Origin: Sphingobacteriales bacterium 39-19
GTDB lineage: Bacteria > Bacteroidota > Bacteroidia > Chitinophagales > Chitinophagaceae
Length of the DNA stretch: 64,000 nucleotides
Reading direction: 5' to 3'
Assembly: GCA_001898465.1 (NCBI GenBank)
Contig: MKTX01000007.1
Span: 372,001 to 436,000, forward strand
Positions 46,560 through 56,273 of this stretch are shown here, piece by piece. Position 1 is the first letter of the stretch, and each line of letters opens with the position of its first letter. Under the pieces are notes generated by a model, which saw nothing but the letters and a program-made list of their open reading frames with translations, was not told where the DNA came from and searched no databases. The position numbers and the translations under genes were made by a program.

Positions 46560-49500
46560 ATGAAACAAAAATTACAACCACTTATTTGTGTTGCGGCCTG
46601 TATTTTAATGTGCCCCTTTATTGTAATGGCGCAACAAAATGTAGGTATTGGCACTCCCCTTCCAAATGAAAGTGCTATGCTTGATATTACTGCAACTAAC
46701 AAAGGCATATTAATTCCCCGCTTAACTTCGGCGCAGCGTATAGCTATTGCTACACCGGCCAATGGATTGATGTTGTATGATACGGACACAAAAAGTTTTT
46801 GGTATTTTAATGGAACGGGCTGGGCCAATATGGCATTAAGTTCGGGTTGGAGTTTGCAGGGCAATGCAGCATCAGCAACTGATTTTATGGGTACAACAAA
46901 TAATCAGCCCATTCAGTATAAAGTAAATAATACTAAAGTTGGTTTATTAGATTCTTTAGGAAATATTTTTTGGGGAAAGCTTTCAGGTAATAGCAACACC
47001 GGAATTTTGAATGTGGGTATTGGTTCAGGTGCACTTTATAATAATACTACAAGCGGTAGCTTAGTTGCTATTGGTGATAGTGCTCTGTATAATAATGGAA
47101 TTGGAGCATTAGAAACTTTGGAAGCTTTGGATAATATTGCAGTGGGAAGTAAAGCATTATATAGCAATACTACAGGAAATCAAAATACTGCCAATGGTTC
47201 CCAATCTCTTTTGAGAAACACCGGAGGTAATAGGAATACTGCTATAGGTTTTAATTCACTCAAGTTTAATACATTAGGTGGTTTTAACTCAGCAATTGGA
47301 AGTCAATCACTTTTTTCAAATACCACGGGGAATGAAAATACAGCAAATGGTTCGCAGTCATTATTTTCCAACACAACCGGATATGGAAATGTTGGTAATG
47401 GCTTTAATTCACTTTACAATAATACATCAGGTGCATATAACGTAGCAAATGGTTATAAAGCCCTTTATGCAAATACTACAGGGATTTTAAATGTTGCAAG
47501 TGGATTCAATTCTATGAGCTCTAATAGCACTGGTGGTTACAATACTGCTATAGGTGCTAAATCACTTGCATCTAATACCACGGGCAACGAAAATGTGGCC
47601 ATTGGAATTTCCTCTTTGTTTGAAAATATAAAAGGAGATAATAATACAGCCATCGGTTCCTCGTCTCTTGGAAATAATCTTGAAGGGAATAATAATGTTG
47701 CAATTGGTTCAGGTGCGCTATTTTATAATACAGAAGGCAATTACAATATCGCTTCAGGATATAATGCTCTTTTTAATAATTTTCTTGGTAACTCCAATGT
47801 TGGGATTGGAATAAATTCATTATATAAAAACACTAATACAAGTAACCTGGTAGCGATTGGTGATAGTGCCTTATATAATAATATAGGGCCGGCAAATACA
47901 GCTGTTGGTAGTAAGGCATTATATTCAAACACTACAGGAGAAAACAATACCTCAAATGGATATCAATCGCTATATACAAATAGTATAGGTACCAATAATA
48001 CCGCATTTGGTTTTCAAAACTTATTTTCTAATACAAGTGGGATTGAGAATACTTCTCAGGGATTTCAAGCGCTTTTTTCAAATACCGCAGGTTATAATAA
48101 TACGGCAAATGGTAGTAAAGCACTTTATGCTAACACAATAGGGTATAATAATTCATCAACTGGTTTTAACGCTTTATTATACAATACTATTGGATTTGGT
48201 AATACAGCTAATGGGGCTTATTCTCTTAAAAGTAATACGAACGGTGGGTATAATGTTGCCATAGGATTAAACAGTTTATTAAATAACACAGAAGGTAGCT
48301 ATAATGTTGCTAATGGTGCTTATGCACTTAATGAAAATACATTAGGCATAAAAAATACTGCAAATGGTGCTTATGCGCTTCAAAATAATAGATTCGGAAA
48401 TAATAATGTAGCATCAGGAAATAAAGCACTTTATACAAATAATTTGGGCAACTCCAATGTTGCTATTGGAGCAAGTGCACTTTATGGTAATACAAACCGA
48501 AATAATATTGTTGCTATCGGAGACAGTGCTCTTTTTAATAACGGATCGGGGAGTAACTACGGTAATCAGGCTACTGCCAATACAGCAGTGGGAAGTAAAG
48601 CAATGTATTATAATACAACCGGCTATCAAAATACTTCTACTGGTTTCCAATCTTTGTTTTCAAATACCAACGCCTATGATAATACTGCCACCGGCTACAT
48701 GGCTCTTTATTCAAGTACAACCGGAAGCTCTAATACTGCAACCGGTTCTAAAGCATTATATTCAAATTCGTCAGGAACAGGAAATACAGCCTATGGCGCA
48801 ACAGCTCTTTATTCTAATTCCACAGGTTATGGTAATATAGGAATTGGCTCCAGAAGTTTATACAAAAATTCAACAGGCTCTTCTAATACAGCAAGTGGAG
48901 AAGACGCACTTTATTTCAATACCACCGGCGACAACAATACTGCAAACGGAGCTTCTACTCTTTATAAAAACATATCCGGTAATGGAAATGTAGCCATTGG
49001 TTATACATCGCTTTACAATAATACAATTGGCGGTGCAAATGTGGCAAATGGTATGGAATCTATGGCAAGCAATACAAGTGGCGGGGGTAATGCAGCCTAT
49101 GGATTTTCAGCTCTTTCAGCAAATACTACCGGAGTTTATAATGTAGCTATAGGCCGGGAATCGCTTAATACAAATACAACCGGTAACAGTAATACTGCCG
49201 TTGGTTATTTAGCAGATGTTAGTGCAAGCAATTTAACCAACGCCACTGCCATTGGCGCAGGTGCAGTTGTAAACGCCAGCAATAAAGTACGCATTGGTAA
49301 TACATCAGTAACTAAAATTGAAGGCCAGGTTGCCTATTCATTCCCGTCTGATGCACGCTTTAAATATAACATTAAAGACAATGTACCAGGCCTGGAGTTT
49401 ATTAAAAAACTACAACCTGTTACTTATTATTTTGATGAAGAAAAACTAGAAGAATTTACTAAAACAGGAGATATAAATAATAGTGAGATTATGCCAGTTT

Positions 49501-49874
49501 CTTTTAAAGAAAGAACACTGCATACAGGATTTTTAGCCCAGGATGTAGAAAAAATTGCAAAAAGTTTAGGCTACAGTTTTGATGGCGTGCATGCTCCTGC
49601 AAATGATAAAGACCATTACAGCCTGGCGTACAGCCAATTTATTATGCCGCTGGTGAAGGCGGTGCAGGAAGTAAATACCGAACTCGAAAATTTAAATGCA
49701 GAGAATAAAATATTAAAAAGTGAAATTAAAAATATTATAAACCTTACGCATGAGAATAACTTGTTGTGGGAAAAACAACAAAAAATGATGGAAGCGCAAA
49801 TTCGGGAAAATAAAGAAATGGCCCGGCTGATAGCTGACCTCAAAGAAAAAATAGAATCTCTTTCTAAAAAATAA
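46560..49874 (+). CDS. Secreted repetitive fibre/adhesin-like protein with C-terminal Peptidase_S74 (endosialidase-type) chaperone domain
   Basis: Signal peptide MKQKLQPLICVAACILMCPFIVMAQQ; ~40 copies of a 17-aa NTAxGxxALxxNTTGxx repeat; C-terminal SDARFKYNIKDNVPGLEFIKKLQPVTYYFD...HTGFLAQDVEKIAKSLGY and coiled coil. Start at 46560 preferred over 46485. Confidence 0.88.
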   Translation: MKQKLQPLICVAACILMCPFIVMAQQNVGIGTPLPNESAMLDITATNKGILIPRLTSAQRIAIATPANGLMLYDTDTKSFWYFNGTGWANMALSSGWSLQGNAASATDFMGTTNNQPIQYKVNNTKVGLLDSLGNIFWGKLSGNSNTGILNVGIGSGALYNNTTSGSLVAIGDSALYNNGIGALETLEALDNIAVGSKALYSNTTGNQNTANGSQSLLRNTGGNRNTAIGFNSLKFNTLGGFNSAIGSQSLFSNTTGNENTANGSQSLFSNTTGYGNVGNGFNSLYNNTSGAYNVANGYKALYANTTGILNVASGFNSMSSNSTGGYNTAIGAKSLASNTTGNENVAIGISSLFENIKGDNNTAIGSSSLGNNLEGNNNVAIGSGALFYNTEGNYNIASGYNALFNNFLGNSNVGIGINSLYKNTNTSNLVAIGDSALYNNIGPANTAVGSKALYSNTTGENNTSNGYQSLYTNSIGTNNTAFGFQNLFSNTSGIENTSQGFQALFSNTAGYNNTANGSKALYANTIGYNNSSTGFNALLYNTIGFGNTANGAYSLKSNTNGGYNVAIGLNSLLNNTEGSYNVANGAYALNENTLGIKNTANGAYALQNNRFGNNNVASGNKALYTNNLGNSNVAIGASALYGNTNRNNIVAIGDSALFNNGSGSNYGNQATANTAVGSKAMYYNTTGYQNTSTGFQSLFSNTNAYDNTATGYMALYSSTTGSSNTATGSKALYSNSSGTGNTAYGATALYSNSTGYGNIGIGSRSLYKNSTGSSNTASGEDALYFNTTGDNNTANGASTLYKNISGNGNVAIGYTSLYNNTIGGANVANGMESMASNTSGGGNAAYGFSALSANTTGVYNVAIGRESLNTNTTGNSNTAVGYLADVSASNLTNATAIGAGAVVNASNKVRIGNTSVTKIEGQVAYSFPSDARFKYNIKDNVPGLEFIKKLQPVTYYFDEEKLEEFTKTGDINNSEIMPVSFKERTLHTGFLAQDVEKIAKSLGYSFDGVHAPANDKDHYSLAYSQFIMPLVKAVQEVNTELENLNAENKILKSEIKNIINLTHENNLLWEKQQKMMEAQIRENKEMARLIADLKEKIESLSKK
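46990..49230 (+). repeat. Degenerate 51-bp (17-aa) tandem repeat array inside the fibre gene
   Basis: Counted period of 17 residues, e.g. GNENTANGSQSLFSNTT / GYGNVGNGFNSLYNNTS / GAYNVANGYKALYANTT. Confidence 0.9.
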
Positions 49875-49964
49875 GTAATTCTTAAATCGAATTTTTATAA
49901 AGATCATAGTAAATATTTATTATTTCAAGAACATTTTTTCGTCCCTTTTGTCATAACTTGTAGT

Positions 49965-51974
49965 GTGGAGAAACTGCTAACTGTTATATTTTGCATTATA
50001 TATATAATGCCGCAAATTTTTGCACAGGCAAATATAGATAGCCTGGAGCGTATCGTGGCGTTAGGCAAACAGGACGTTGCAGAAGCGGAAGCACTAAATA
50101 AACTGGCAACCATTTATTCCCGTAAGGATAATAATAAAACACGTATTTACCTTGACCAGGCCTATCATGTTTCTAAAAAAATTGATAATGCCAACACCTT
50201 GTCCATTGTTTATTACCAGTTGATAACCTTATTTCAAAATACCGGTAAATTAGATAGCGCCAGATATTATTTAAATCAGTTAGACTTACTTTCTAAAAAT
50301 GCGCCCGAAAAACATAAAAACCAAATAACTTTTGATTATAACCAGGCTGCCGGGCTGTATTATAGAAAAATTGGTAATTATAGGGATGCCATTCGTCATT
50401 ACGAACAAGCATTAGTCTTAACACAAAAATTAAACAAGACTGATGTTGCGCTAGCCGGCCTGTATTTAAACCTGGCAAATGCCTATACTAAAACTTTAAA
50501 TTATAAAGTGGGCCTTCAGCATTACTTTAAGGCACTCACCCTTTTTGAAAAGTTTAATAATGACCTGGGTAAATCATTTTGTTACCAGGGAATCTGCAAT
50601 CTTTACCTTGAAATGGGCAAACCGAATGAAAGTTTAAAATATGCAAAAAAATCACTTCAATTAAAACTAATACTTAATGACCGTCCTTCTATAGGTACCG
50701 CTTATAATAGTTTGGGTAATATTTATTTGGATTTGGGCAATTTTAAAGAGGCTATTATTTATTTTAATAACTCATTCAGGATTGCCAAAGAAATGAATTT
50801 AAAAATAGATGAACAACGGGCATTGTTTAACCTGGGTAAGGCTTACGCTAAATTGAACAACAAAGAGAAAGCAAAAGCCTATTTTACTAACTGTGCATTA
50901 ATGGTGAAAGAAACGGGAGATAGCAGTATGCTGGTTTTATTAAATTCAGAATTAGAAAATTTAAAAGCCAATGTAAATACGGCACCCGAACATGATCTAA
51001 ATGTGGCCACTAATTTAGATGCCTTACAGGAAAAAGGAGATCTTATTTCCCAGCTTTCCCTGTATAAAAATGCTGCTATTTATTATGAAACAAATAAGGA
51101 ATATGAAAAAGCTTTACAATTTTCAAAAAAATACTATGAGCTTAACGACAGTTTAAAAAGTAGCGATGTCCAGTTACAAATACAACACCTGGAAGCCCAG
51201 TATAATTCAGATAAAAAGGAAAATGAAATTTCTATTTTAAAAAAAGACCAGTTGATTGACAGGGCCAACCTGGAACGTCAAAAAATTGTAAAGTACTCGG
51301 TAATTTTAATAAGCGCTTTGCTTGCCATTATGGGATTTTTTATCTTTAAAAGAAGTAAACAAAACCAGCAACTAAAAGAACTGAAGTTACGTAACCAAAT
51401 TGCGGCCGACTTGCATGATGAAGTAGGCAGCTCCTTAAGCAGTATTCATATTTTAAGTCAATTGGCAGAAAGAAGTGTAACCCATGCCGCTTCAAGTGAT
51501 ATTTTAATTAAAATGACCAGGAATGTGCAGGAAACCATGGATCGCATGAGCGATATTGTGTGGGTTGTAAAACCTAAAATAAATGATTCTCAAAGTTTGC
51601 CGGCACGTATGGAGAATTTTATGTTTGAAATATGCCAGGGTAAAGAAATAGAGTGTAATTTTTTAAGTGCTGATATGGCTGAAATAAACCTCGGTATGGA
51701 TCTTAAAAAAAATCTTTACTTAATATTTAAAGAAGCTGTAAATAATGCCGTTAAATATGCCGATACCAAACAATTGGATGTAACCATTTCTATTAAACAG
51801 AACTTGTTTAAAATGGTCATTAAAGATTATGGTAAAGGCTTTGCTATCGAAAATAATAAGAAGGGGAACGGAATAGGAAATATGAAGAACCGGGCAAAAG
51901 AAATGAATGCAGATTTTAAAATGATATCTCAACCCGGTGCAGGAACCCAAATTGAGGTGCAGGTTCTACTGTAG
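49965..51974 (+). CDS. TPR-containing sensor histidine kinase (NarX/LiaS-like HisKA_3 type)
   Basis: Signal peptide, TPR repeats, one TM (SVILISALLAIMGFFIF), NQIAADLHDEVGSSLSSIHILSQL and HATPase GKGFAIENNKKGNGIGNMKNRAKEM; GTG start. Confidence 0.92.
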   Translation: MEKLLTVIFCIIYIMPQIFAQANIDSLERIVALGKQDVAEAEALNKLATIYSRKDNNKTRIYLDQAYHVSKKIDNANTLSIVYYQLITLFQNTGKLDSARYYLNQLDLLSKNAPEKHKNQITFDYNQAAGLYYRKIGNYRDAIRHYEQALVLTQKLNKTDVALAGLYLNLANAYTKTLNYKVGLQHYFKALTLFEKFNNDLGKSFCYQGICNLYLEMGKPNESLKYAKKSLQLKLILNDRPSIGTAYNSLGNIYLDLGNFKEAIIYFNNSFRIAKEMNLKIDEQRALFNLGKAYAKLNNKEKAKAYFTNCALMVKETGDSSMLVLLNSELENLKANVNTAPEHDLNVATNLDALQEKGDLISQLSLYKNAAIYYETNKEYEKALQFSKKYYELNDSLKSSDVQLQIQHLEAQYNSDKKENEISILKKDQLIDRANLERQKIVKYSVILISALLAIMGFFIFKRSKQNQQLKELKLRNQIAADLHDEVGSSLSSIHILSQLAERSVTHAASSDILIKMTRNVQETMDRMSDIVWVVKPKINDSQSLPARMENFMFEICQGKEIECNFLSADMAEINLGMDLKKNLYLIFKEAVNNAVKYADTKQLDVTISIKQNLFKMVIKDYGKGFAIENNKKGNGIGNMKNRAKEMNADFKMISQPGAGTQIEVQVLL

Positions 51975-52042
51975 TAAACAAGAACCCCATATTCGGTATT
52001 GTAAACAATTTGTAAACTCATTAATATTGTAAAAAATCTATT

Positions 52043-52678
52043 TTGATTAGAGTTTCTATATTTGAAGATAATAAGCATTTGAGAGAAAGCCTTGAACTGT
52101 TGTTAAAACAAACAAATGGTTTTAGCTGCTCGGGAGCTTATGAGAACTGTAATCATATTGTAGATGATTTAAAAGAAAATCCCTGCGATATTGTATTAAT
52201 GGATATTGAAATGCCCGGTATGAATGGCATTGAAGCTACCCGGTTAATTAAAGCTACTTACCCCGAGTTACAAGTACTCATACAAACTGCCTTTTTTGAT
52301 GATGAATATATTTTTGATGCCATTTGCAATGGCGCTTCCGGTTATTTGCTTAAATCAACTTCTTTGCAAAAATACCTTGAAGCATTAACAGAAGTACATA
52401 GCGGGGGTTCTCCTATTACACCGGGCATTGCCCGGCGCATGCTCGATCTTTTTCAAAAAAATGTACCCCCATTGGGTCGTGAAAAATATGGGTTAACTGA
52501 CAAAGAAAAAATTGTATTACAGCACCTGGTTTCAGGTAAAAGCTATAAAATGATTGCAGCCGCTATGGATATTTCATTTGAAACGGCAAAAACTCATATC
52601 AAGAATTTTTATGTAAAGCTACATGTACACTCCGCCCCCGAAGCCGTAGCTAAAGCTATTCTGGAAAGAATCGTTTAA
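52043..52678 (+). CDS. LuxR/NarL family response regulator
   Basis: CDIVLMDIEMPGMNGIEATRLIK receiver; LTDKEKIVLQHLVSGKSYKMIAAAMDISFETAKTHIKNFYVKLHV HTH; TTG start. Confidence 0.93.
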   Translation: MIRVSIFEDNKHLRESLELLLKQTNGFSCSGAYENCNHIVDDLKENPCDIVLMDIEMPGMNGIEATRLIKATYPELQVLIQTAFFDDEYIFDAICNGASGYLLKSTSLQKYLEALTEVHSGGSPITPGIARRMLDLFQKNVPPLGREKYGLTDKEKIVLQHLVSGKSYKMIAAAMDISFETAKTHIKNFYVKLHVHSAPEAVAKAILERIV

Positions 52679-52900
52679 TTACCCAATCTCCCGGGCATAT
52701 TTTACTATTACCCTTCAAAGTTTTATAATCACCTTATTTCCAGTTATTTATTGTTAGTTCGGCAGAAATTTAACTCCACTTTCCGGAAATTTATTTGTAA
52801 GTATTCAAGTAAAAGGTATATATTTATACTAAAATAATTACAAGAAAGTATAAAACAACACAAAATATTTTGAATTTTATGATTCAAGAAACATTGAAAT

Positions 52901-53575
52901 ATGAATTACCCACTCATTAAAGAAACCATAGCATTGCTTGAAGAATTTGATATAAAAACAAAGTCAGGTAAAAAATATTCGGGTACCATTGATGGTTTTA
53001 AAAACTGGATTGCTGACCAATATGCAAGTGAAATAAAACCCACAGCAGAACCCAACTGGGAAGGCAAAGAAGAGGGAAGGACACCCGAAAGTGTGATCAA
53101 TACCCTGATTGTGCATATGAACCGGTATGCAAAAACCTATTCAAAATCTGCCCTGGCAGGGTCGGCATTTTCAACCCAGGAAGAATTTATTTTCCTGATT
53201 AATCTTAAAGCCTTTGGCGCCATGACAAAAATGGAACTTATTAAAAAAAATATCCAGGAAAAACCAGCGGGTATTCAAATCATAAACAGGTTGATAAAGC
53301 AGGGTTGGGTAAAGCAAAATAATTCCAATGAAGATAAGCGGAGTAAAATCATACAAATTACCACTAAAGGCTTACAGGTTTTGGATAAACAAATGGCTAA
53401 AATCAGGCAGGCCACTCAAATTGTTACTGGCGACCTTAATTACTCCGAAAAGATGGAACTGATACGATTACTTAAAAAGCTCGACGATTTTCATAATCCC
53501 ATCTTTAGCAAAAATTACGATAGCGCTTCGTTGTTGGAAAACATAATGAGGGAACAGAAAGTAAAAAATAATTAG
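52901..53575 (+). CDS. MarR family transcriptional regulator
   Basis: MTKMELIKKNIQEKPAGIQIINRLIKQGWVKQNNSNEDKRSKIIQITTKG wHTH. Confidence 0.85.
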   Translation: MNYPLIKETIALLEEFDIKTKSGKKYSGTIDGFKNWIADQYASEIKPTAEPNWEGKEEGRTPESVINTLIVHMNRYAKTYSKSALAGSAFSTQEEFIFLINLKAFGAMTKMELIKKNIQEKPAGIQIINRLIKQGWVKQNNSNEDKRSKIIQITTKGLQVLDKQMAKIRQATQIVTGDLNYSEKMELIRLLKKLDDFHNPIFSKNYDSASLLENIMREQKVKNN

Positions 53576-53624
53576 ATCCGTTCTTATTGAATATAAAATT
53601 TTAAATGGAGTAAAATAAAAAAGG

Positions 53625-54461
53625 ATGAAAAAATATTTTGATGAATTGTCTTACGATATCAGTAAACGGGTAACAATAAAATACAGTACCAGTTTTTCGC
53701 TGGGTATTTTGGCGTTGCGGCCTTCTATACGACCTGCTATTTATGCCATATACGGCTTTGTGCGACTTGCCGATGAAATTGTGGATAGTTTTCATGATTA
53801 TAACAAACAAGCATTACTCAGCCGTTTTAAAGAGCAAACTACACAAGCGCTGGATGAGGGCATTTCTTTGAATCCCATTTTAAATTCTTTCCAGGAAACG
53901 GTACACCAATTTAAAATTGATCCGGCCCTCATTGATCAATTTTTGAAGAGTATGGAAATGGATTTACATGCCATGGAATATAATACAGAAAAATATAACC
54001 AATATATTTTAGGCTCAGCCGAAGTAGTAGGCCTCATGTGTTTGCAAATATTTGTGGAGGGTAATAAAGAGGCTTATGATAGCTTAAGGCCTTATGCCAT
54101 GAAGCTGGGCTCGGCATTTCAAAAGATAAACTTTTTGAGGGATCTAAAGGATGACTATCAAATTTTAGGACGCACTTATTTCCCAGGTGTAGAAATGGGT
54201 TCATTCAACAACGCCATTAAATCTTCCATTGAAAAAGATATTGAACGGGAATTTAAGGAAGCATTAACCGGTATAAAAAAATTACCTGCTTCTTCCCGTT
54301 TCGGCGTTTACCTGGCTTATAAATATTATTATTCATTGTTCCGTAAAATTAAAAAAGCATCGGCCCAGCAAATTTTACAAGAGCGGATTCGTATTCCCAA
54401 TGGACAAAAGTTTTCTTTAATGATGAGTAGTTATGTACAATACAAAATGACAATTATATAA
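53625..54461 (+). CDS. crtB: Phytoene synthase (squalene/phytoene synthase family)
   Basis: STSFSLGILALRPSIRPAIYAIYGFVRLADEIVD; GSAFQKINFLRDLKDDYQILGRTYFP. Confidence 0.9.
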   Translation: MKKYFDELSYDISKRVTIKYSTSFSLGILALRPSIRPAIYAIYGFVRLADEIVDSFHDYNKQALLSRFKEQTTQALDEGISLNPILNSFQETVHQFKIDPALIDQFLKSMEMDLHAMEYNTEKYNQYILGSAEVVGLMCLQIFVEGNKEAYDSLRPYAMKLGSAFQKINFLRDLKDDYQILGRTYFPGVEMGSFNNAIKSSIEKDIEREFKEALTGIKKLPASSRFGVYLAYKYYYSLFRKIKKASAQQILQERIRIPNGQKFSLMMSSYVQYKMTII

Positions 54462-54484
54462 AATAGTTGGTTTAAATGAATTAA

Positions 54485-54973
54485 ATGATGATGTATAAAC
54501 TGGTACGGTCACAGCAATTAAATTGTAATATAGAAACAGCCTGGCATTTTTTTTCTTCCCCGCATAATCTTGCCCGTATTACACCGGGTGATATGAATTT
54601 TAAAGTGACATCAAAAGATGCTCATGAAAATATTTACCCGGGTATGACCATTGATTATACAGTAACCCCGCTACTGGGTATTCCCGTAGCATGGCGAACC
54701 AAAATTTTACAGGTGGATGAATGGAAAAGTTTTACTGATTACCAGTTAAAAGGGCCCTATAAAACCTGGAAACATTTTCATGAATTTATACCCAATGACC
54801 AGGGCGTGTTAATGAAAGATACGGTAGATTATACATTGCCGTTTGGTATTGTGGGCGATATTACACATGCGTTGCTGGTAAAGAAAAAGCTGGACTATAT
54901 TTTTAATTACCGGTACCGGGTATTAGAAAAATTATTTAATGCTAAGAAAGAATGTATAAAGGATGAAGTATAG
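54485..54973 (+). CDS. SRPBCC family protein
   Basis: NCNIETAWHFFSSPHNLARITPGDMNFKV...FTDYQLKGPYKTWKHFHEF...MKDTVDYTLPFG. Confidence 0.85.
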   Translation: MMMYKLVRSQQLNCNIETAWHFFSSPHNLARITPGDMNFKVTSKDAHENIYPGMTIDYTVTPLLGIPVAWRTKILQVDEWKSFTDYQLKGPYKTWKHFHEFIPNDQGVLMKDTVDYTLPFGIVGDITHALLVKKKLDYIFNYRYRVLEKLFNAKKECIKDEV

Positions 54974-56267
54974 TGTTGCCATATTCTGGTTTCGGCGAGA
55001 TCTTAGGTTAGAAGATAATGTTGGCTTGCACCAGGCCCTGACATCCGGATACCCGGTGTTGCCCATTTTTATTTTTGATACCCAAATATTGGGGAAACTA
55101 AGTAACAAATATGATCGCCGGGTAGATTACATTCACCAGGCCTTACATCAAATGAATAGCCAGCTCCACCAAAAGCAATCTGCTTTACAAACCTTTTATG
55201 GTAACCCTTTAGCTGTTTTTGAAAAAATTACTGATACTTATCATGTTCAGGCTGTGTATTGCAATAGAGATTATGAACCACAGGCTATACAAAGAGATAA
55301 TGCCATAGAGGCGTATTTACAAGAAAAAAACATTCCTTTCTATACTTATAAAGACCAGGTAATTTTTGAACAATCGGAAATTGTAAAAAGCGATGGTTTG
55401 CCTTATACAGTTTTTACGCCGTATGCAAAAAAATGGAGAGCGGCATTACAGGAAGGCCATTACGCAGCTGCCCGGATTTCATTTGATCATTTCTTTAAAA
55501 CAGCAGCAACTGAAATACACTCCTTATCGGAACTGGCATTTCAAAAAGCGGGTATTCCATTTCAAAAGCCAGAGCTTGATATCCGCATCATCAAAGATTA
55601 TGATTTGTATCGAAACTTTCCGGCGATGGATCATACTACTCATTTGGGAATGGCATTGCGTTTTGGTACAATATCTATCCGTAAGTGTGTAGCATTTGCG
55701 CTGTATCATAATGAAACCTGGCTTTCAGAATTAATATGGAGAGAATTTTTTATGCAGGTATTATTTCATTTCCCCCGGGTAGTAAACCAAAGTTTTAAAA
55801 CTCAATACGATTATATTGATTTCCGGAATAATGAAAGTGAATTTGAGCGTTGGTGTAATGGAGAAACCGGTTATCCAATTGTAGATGCCGGTATGCATCA
55901 ACTTAACAAAACAGGTTTTATGCATAACCGGGTAAGAATGATTGTGGCTAGTTTTTTATGTAAACATTTGCTCATTGACTGGCGCTGGGGCGAAGCTTAC
56001 TTTGCCAATCAATTGAATGATTACGATCTGGCAGCCAACAATGGTAACTGGCAATGGGCTGCTGGTACAGGCTGCGATGCAGCGCCCTATTTCCGCATTT
56101 TTAACCCGGCAGCTCAAAGCCTCAAGTTTGATAAGGATTTTAAATACATAAAAAAATGGAACCCCCATTACGATCAAAATATAATAAAGCCTATCGTGGA
56201 ACATGAGGTAGCCCGAAAAAGATGTTTGGCTGTTTATAAAAAAGCATTGCAGCAAACTCAAATATAA
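54963..56267 (+). CDS. phr: Deoxyribodipyrimidine photolyase / cryptochrome family
   Basis: VAIFWFRRDLRLEDNVGLHQAL; WCNGETGYPIVDAGMHQLNKTGFMHNRVRMIVASFLCKHLLIDWRWGEAYF; overlaps upstream ORF by 11 bp. Confidence 0.93.
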   Translation: MKYSVAIFWFRRDLRLEDNVGLHQALTSGYPVLPIFIFDTQILGKLSNKYDRRVDYIHQALHQMNSQLHQKQSALQTFYGNPLAVFEKITDTYHVQAVYCNRDYEPQAIQRDNAIEAYLQEKNIPFYTYKDQVIFEQSEIVKSDGLPYTVFTPYAKKWRAALQEGHYAAARISFDHFFKTAATEIHSLSELAFQKAGIPFQKPELDIRIIKDYDLYRNFPAMDHTTHLGMALRFGTISIRKCVAFALYHNETWLSELIWREFFMQVLFHFPRVVNQSFKTQYDYIDFRNNESEFERWCNGETGYPIVDAGMHQLNKTGFMHNRVRMIVASFLCKHLLIDWRWGEAYFANQLNDYDLAANNGNWQWAAGTGCDAAPYFRIFNPAAQSLKFDKDFKYIKKWNPHYDQNIIKPIVEHEVARKRCLAVYKKALQQTQI

Positions 56268-56273
56268 ATTAAA

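Noticed and set aside
48457-48840. 127-aa ORF in another frame of the fibre gene
   Set aside because: Shadow ORF created by the low-complexity 51-bp repeats; the main frame carries a strict protein period and a recognised C-terminal domain.
46990-49230. Possible CRISPR or minisatellite array
   Set aside because: The repeats are in-frame, diverged at DNA level, have no conserved repeat/unique spacer structure and no cas genes nearby.
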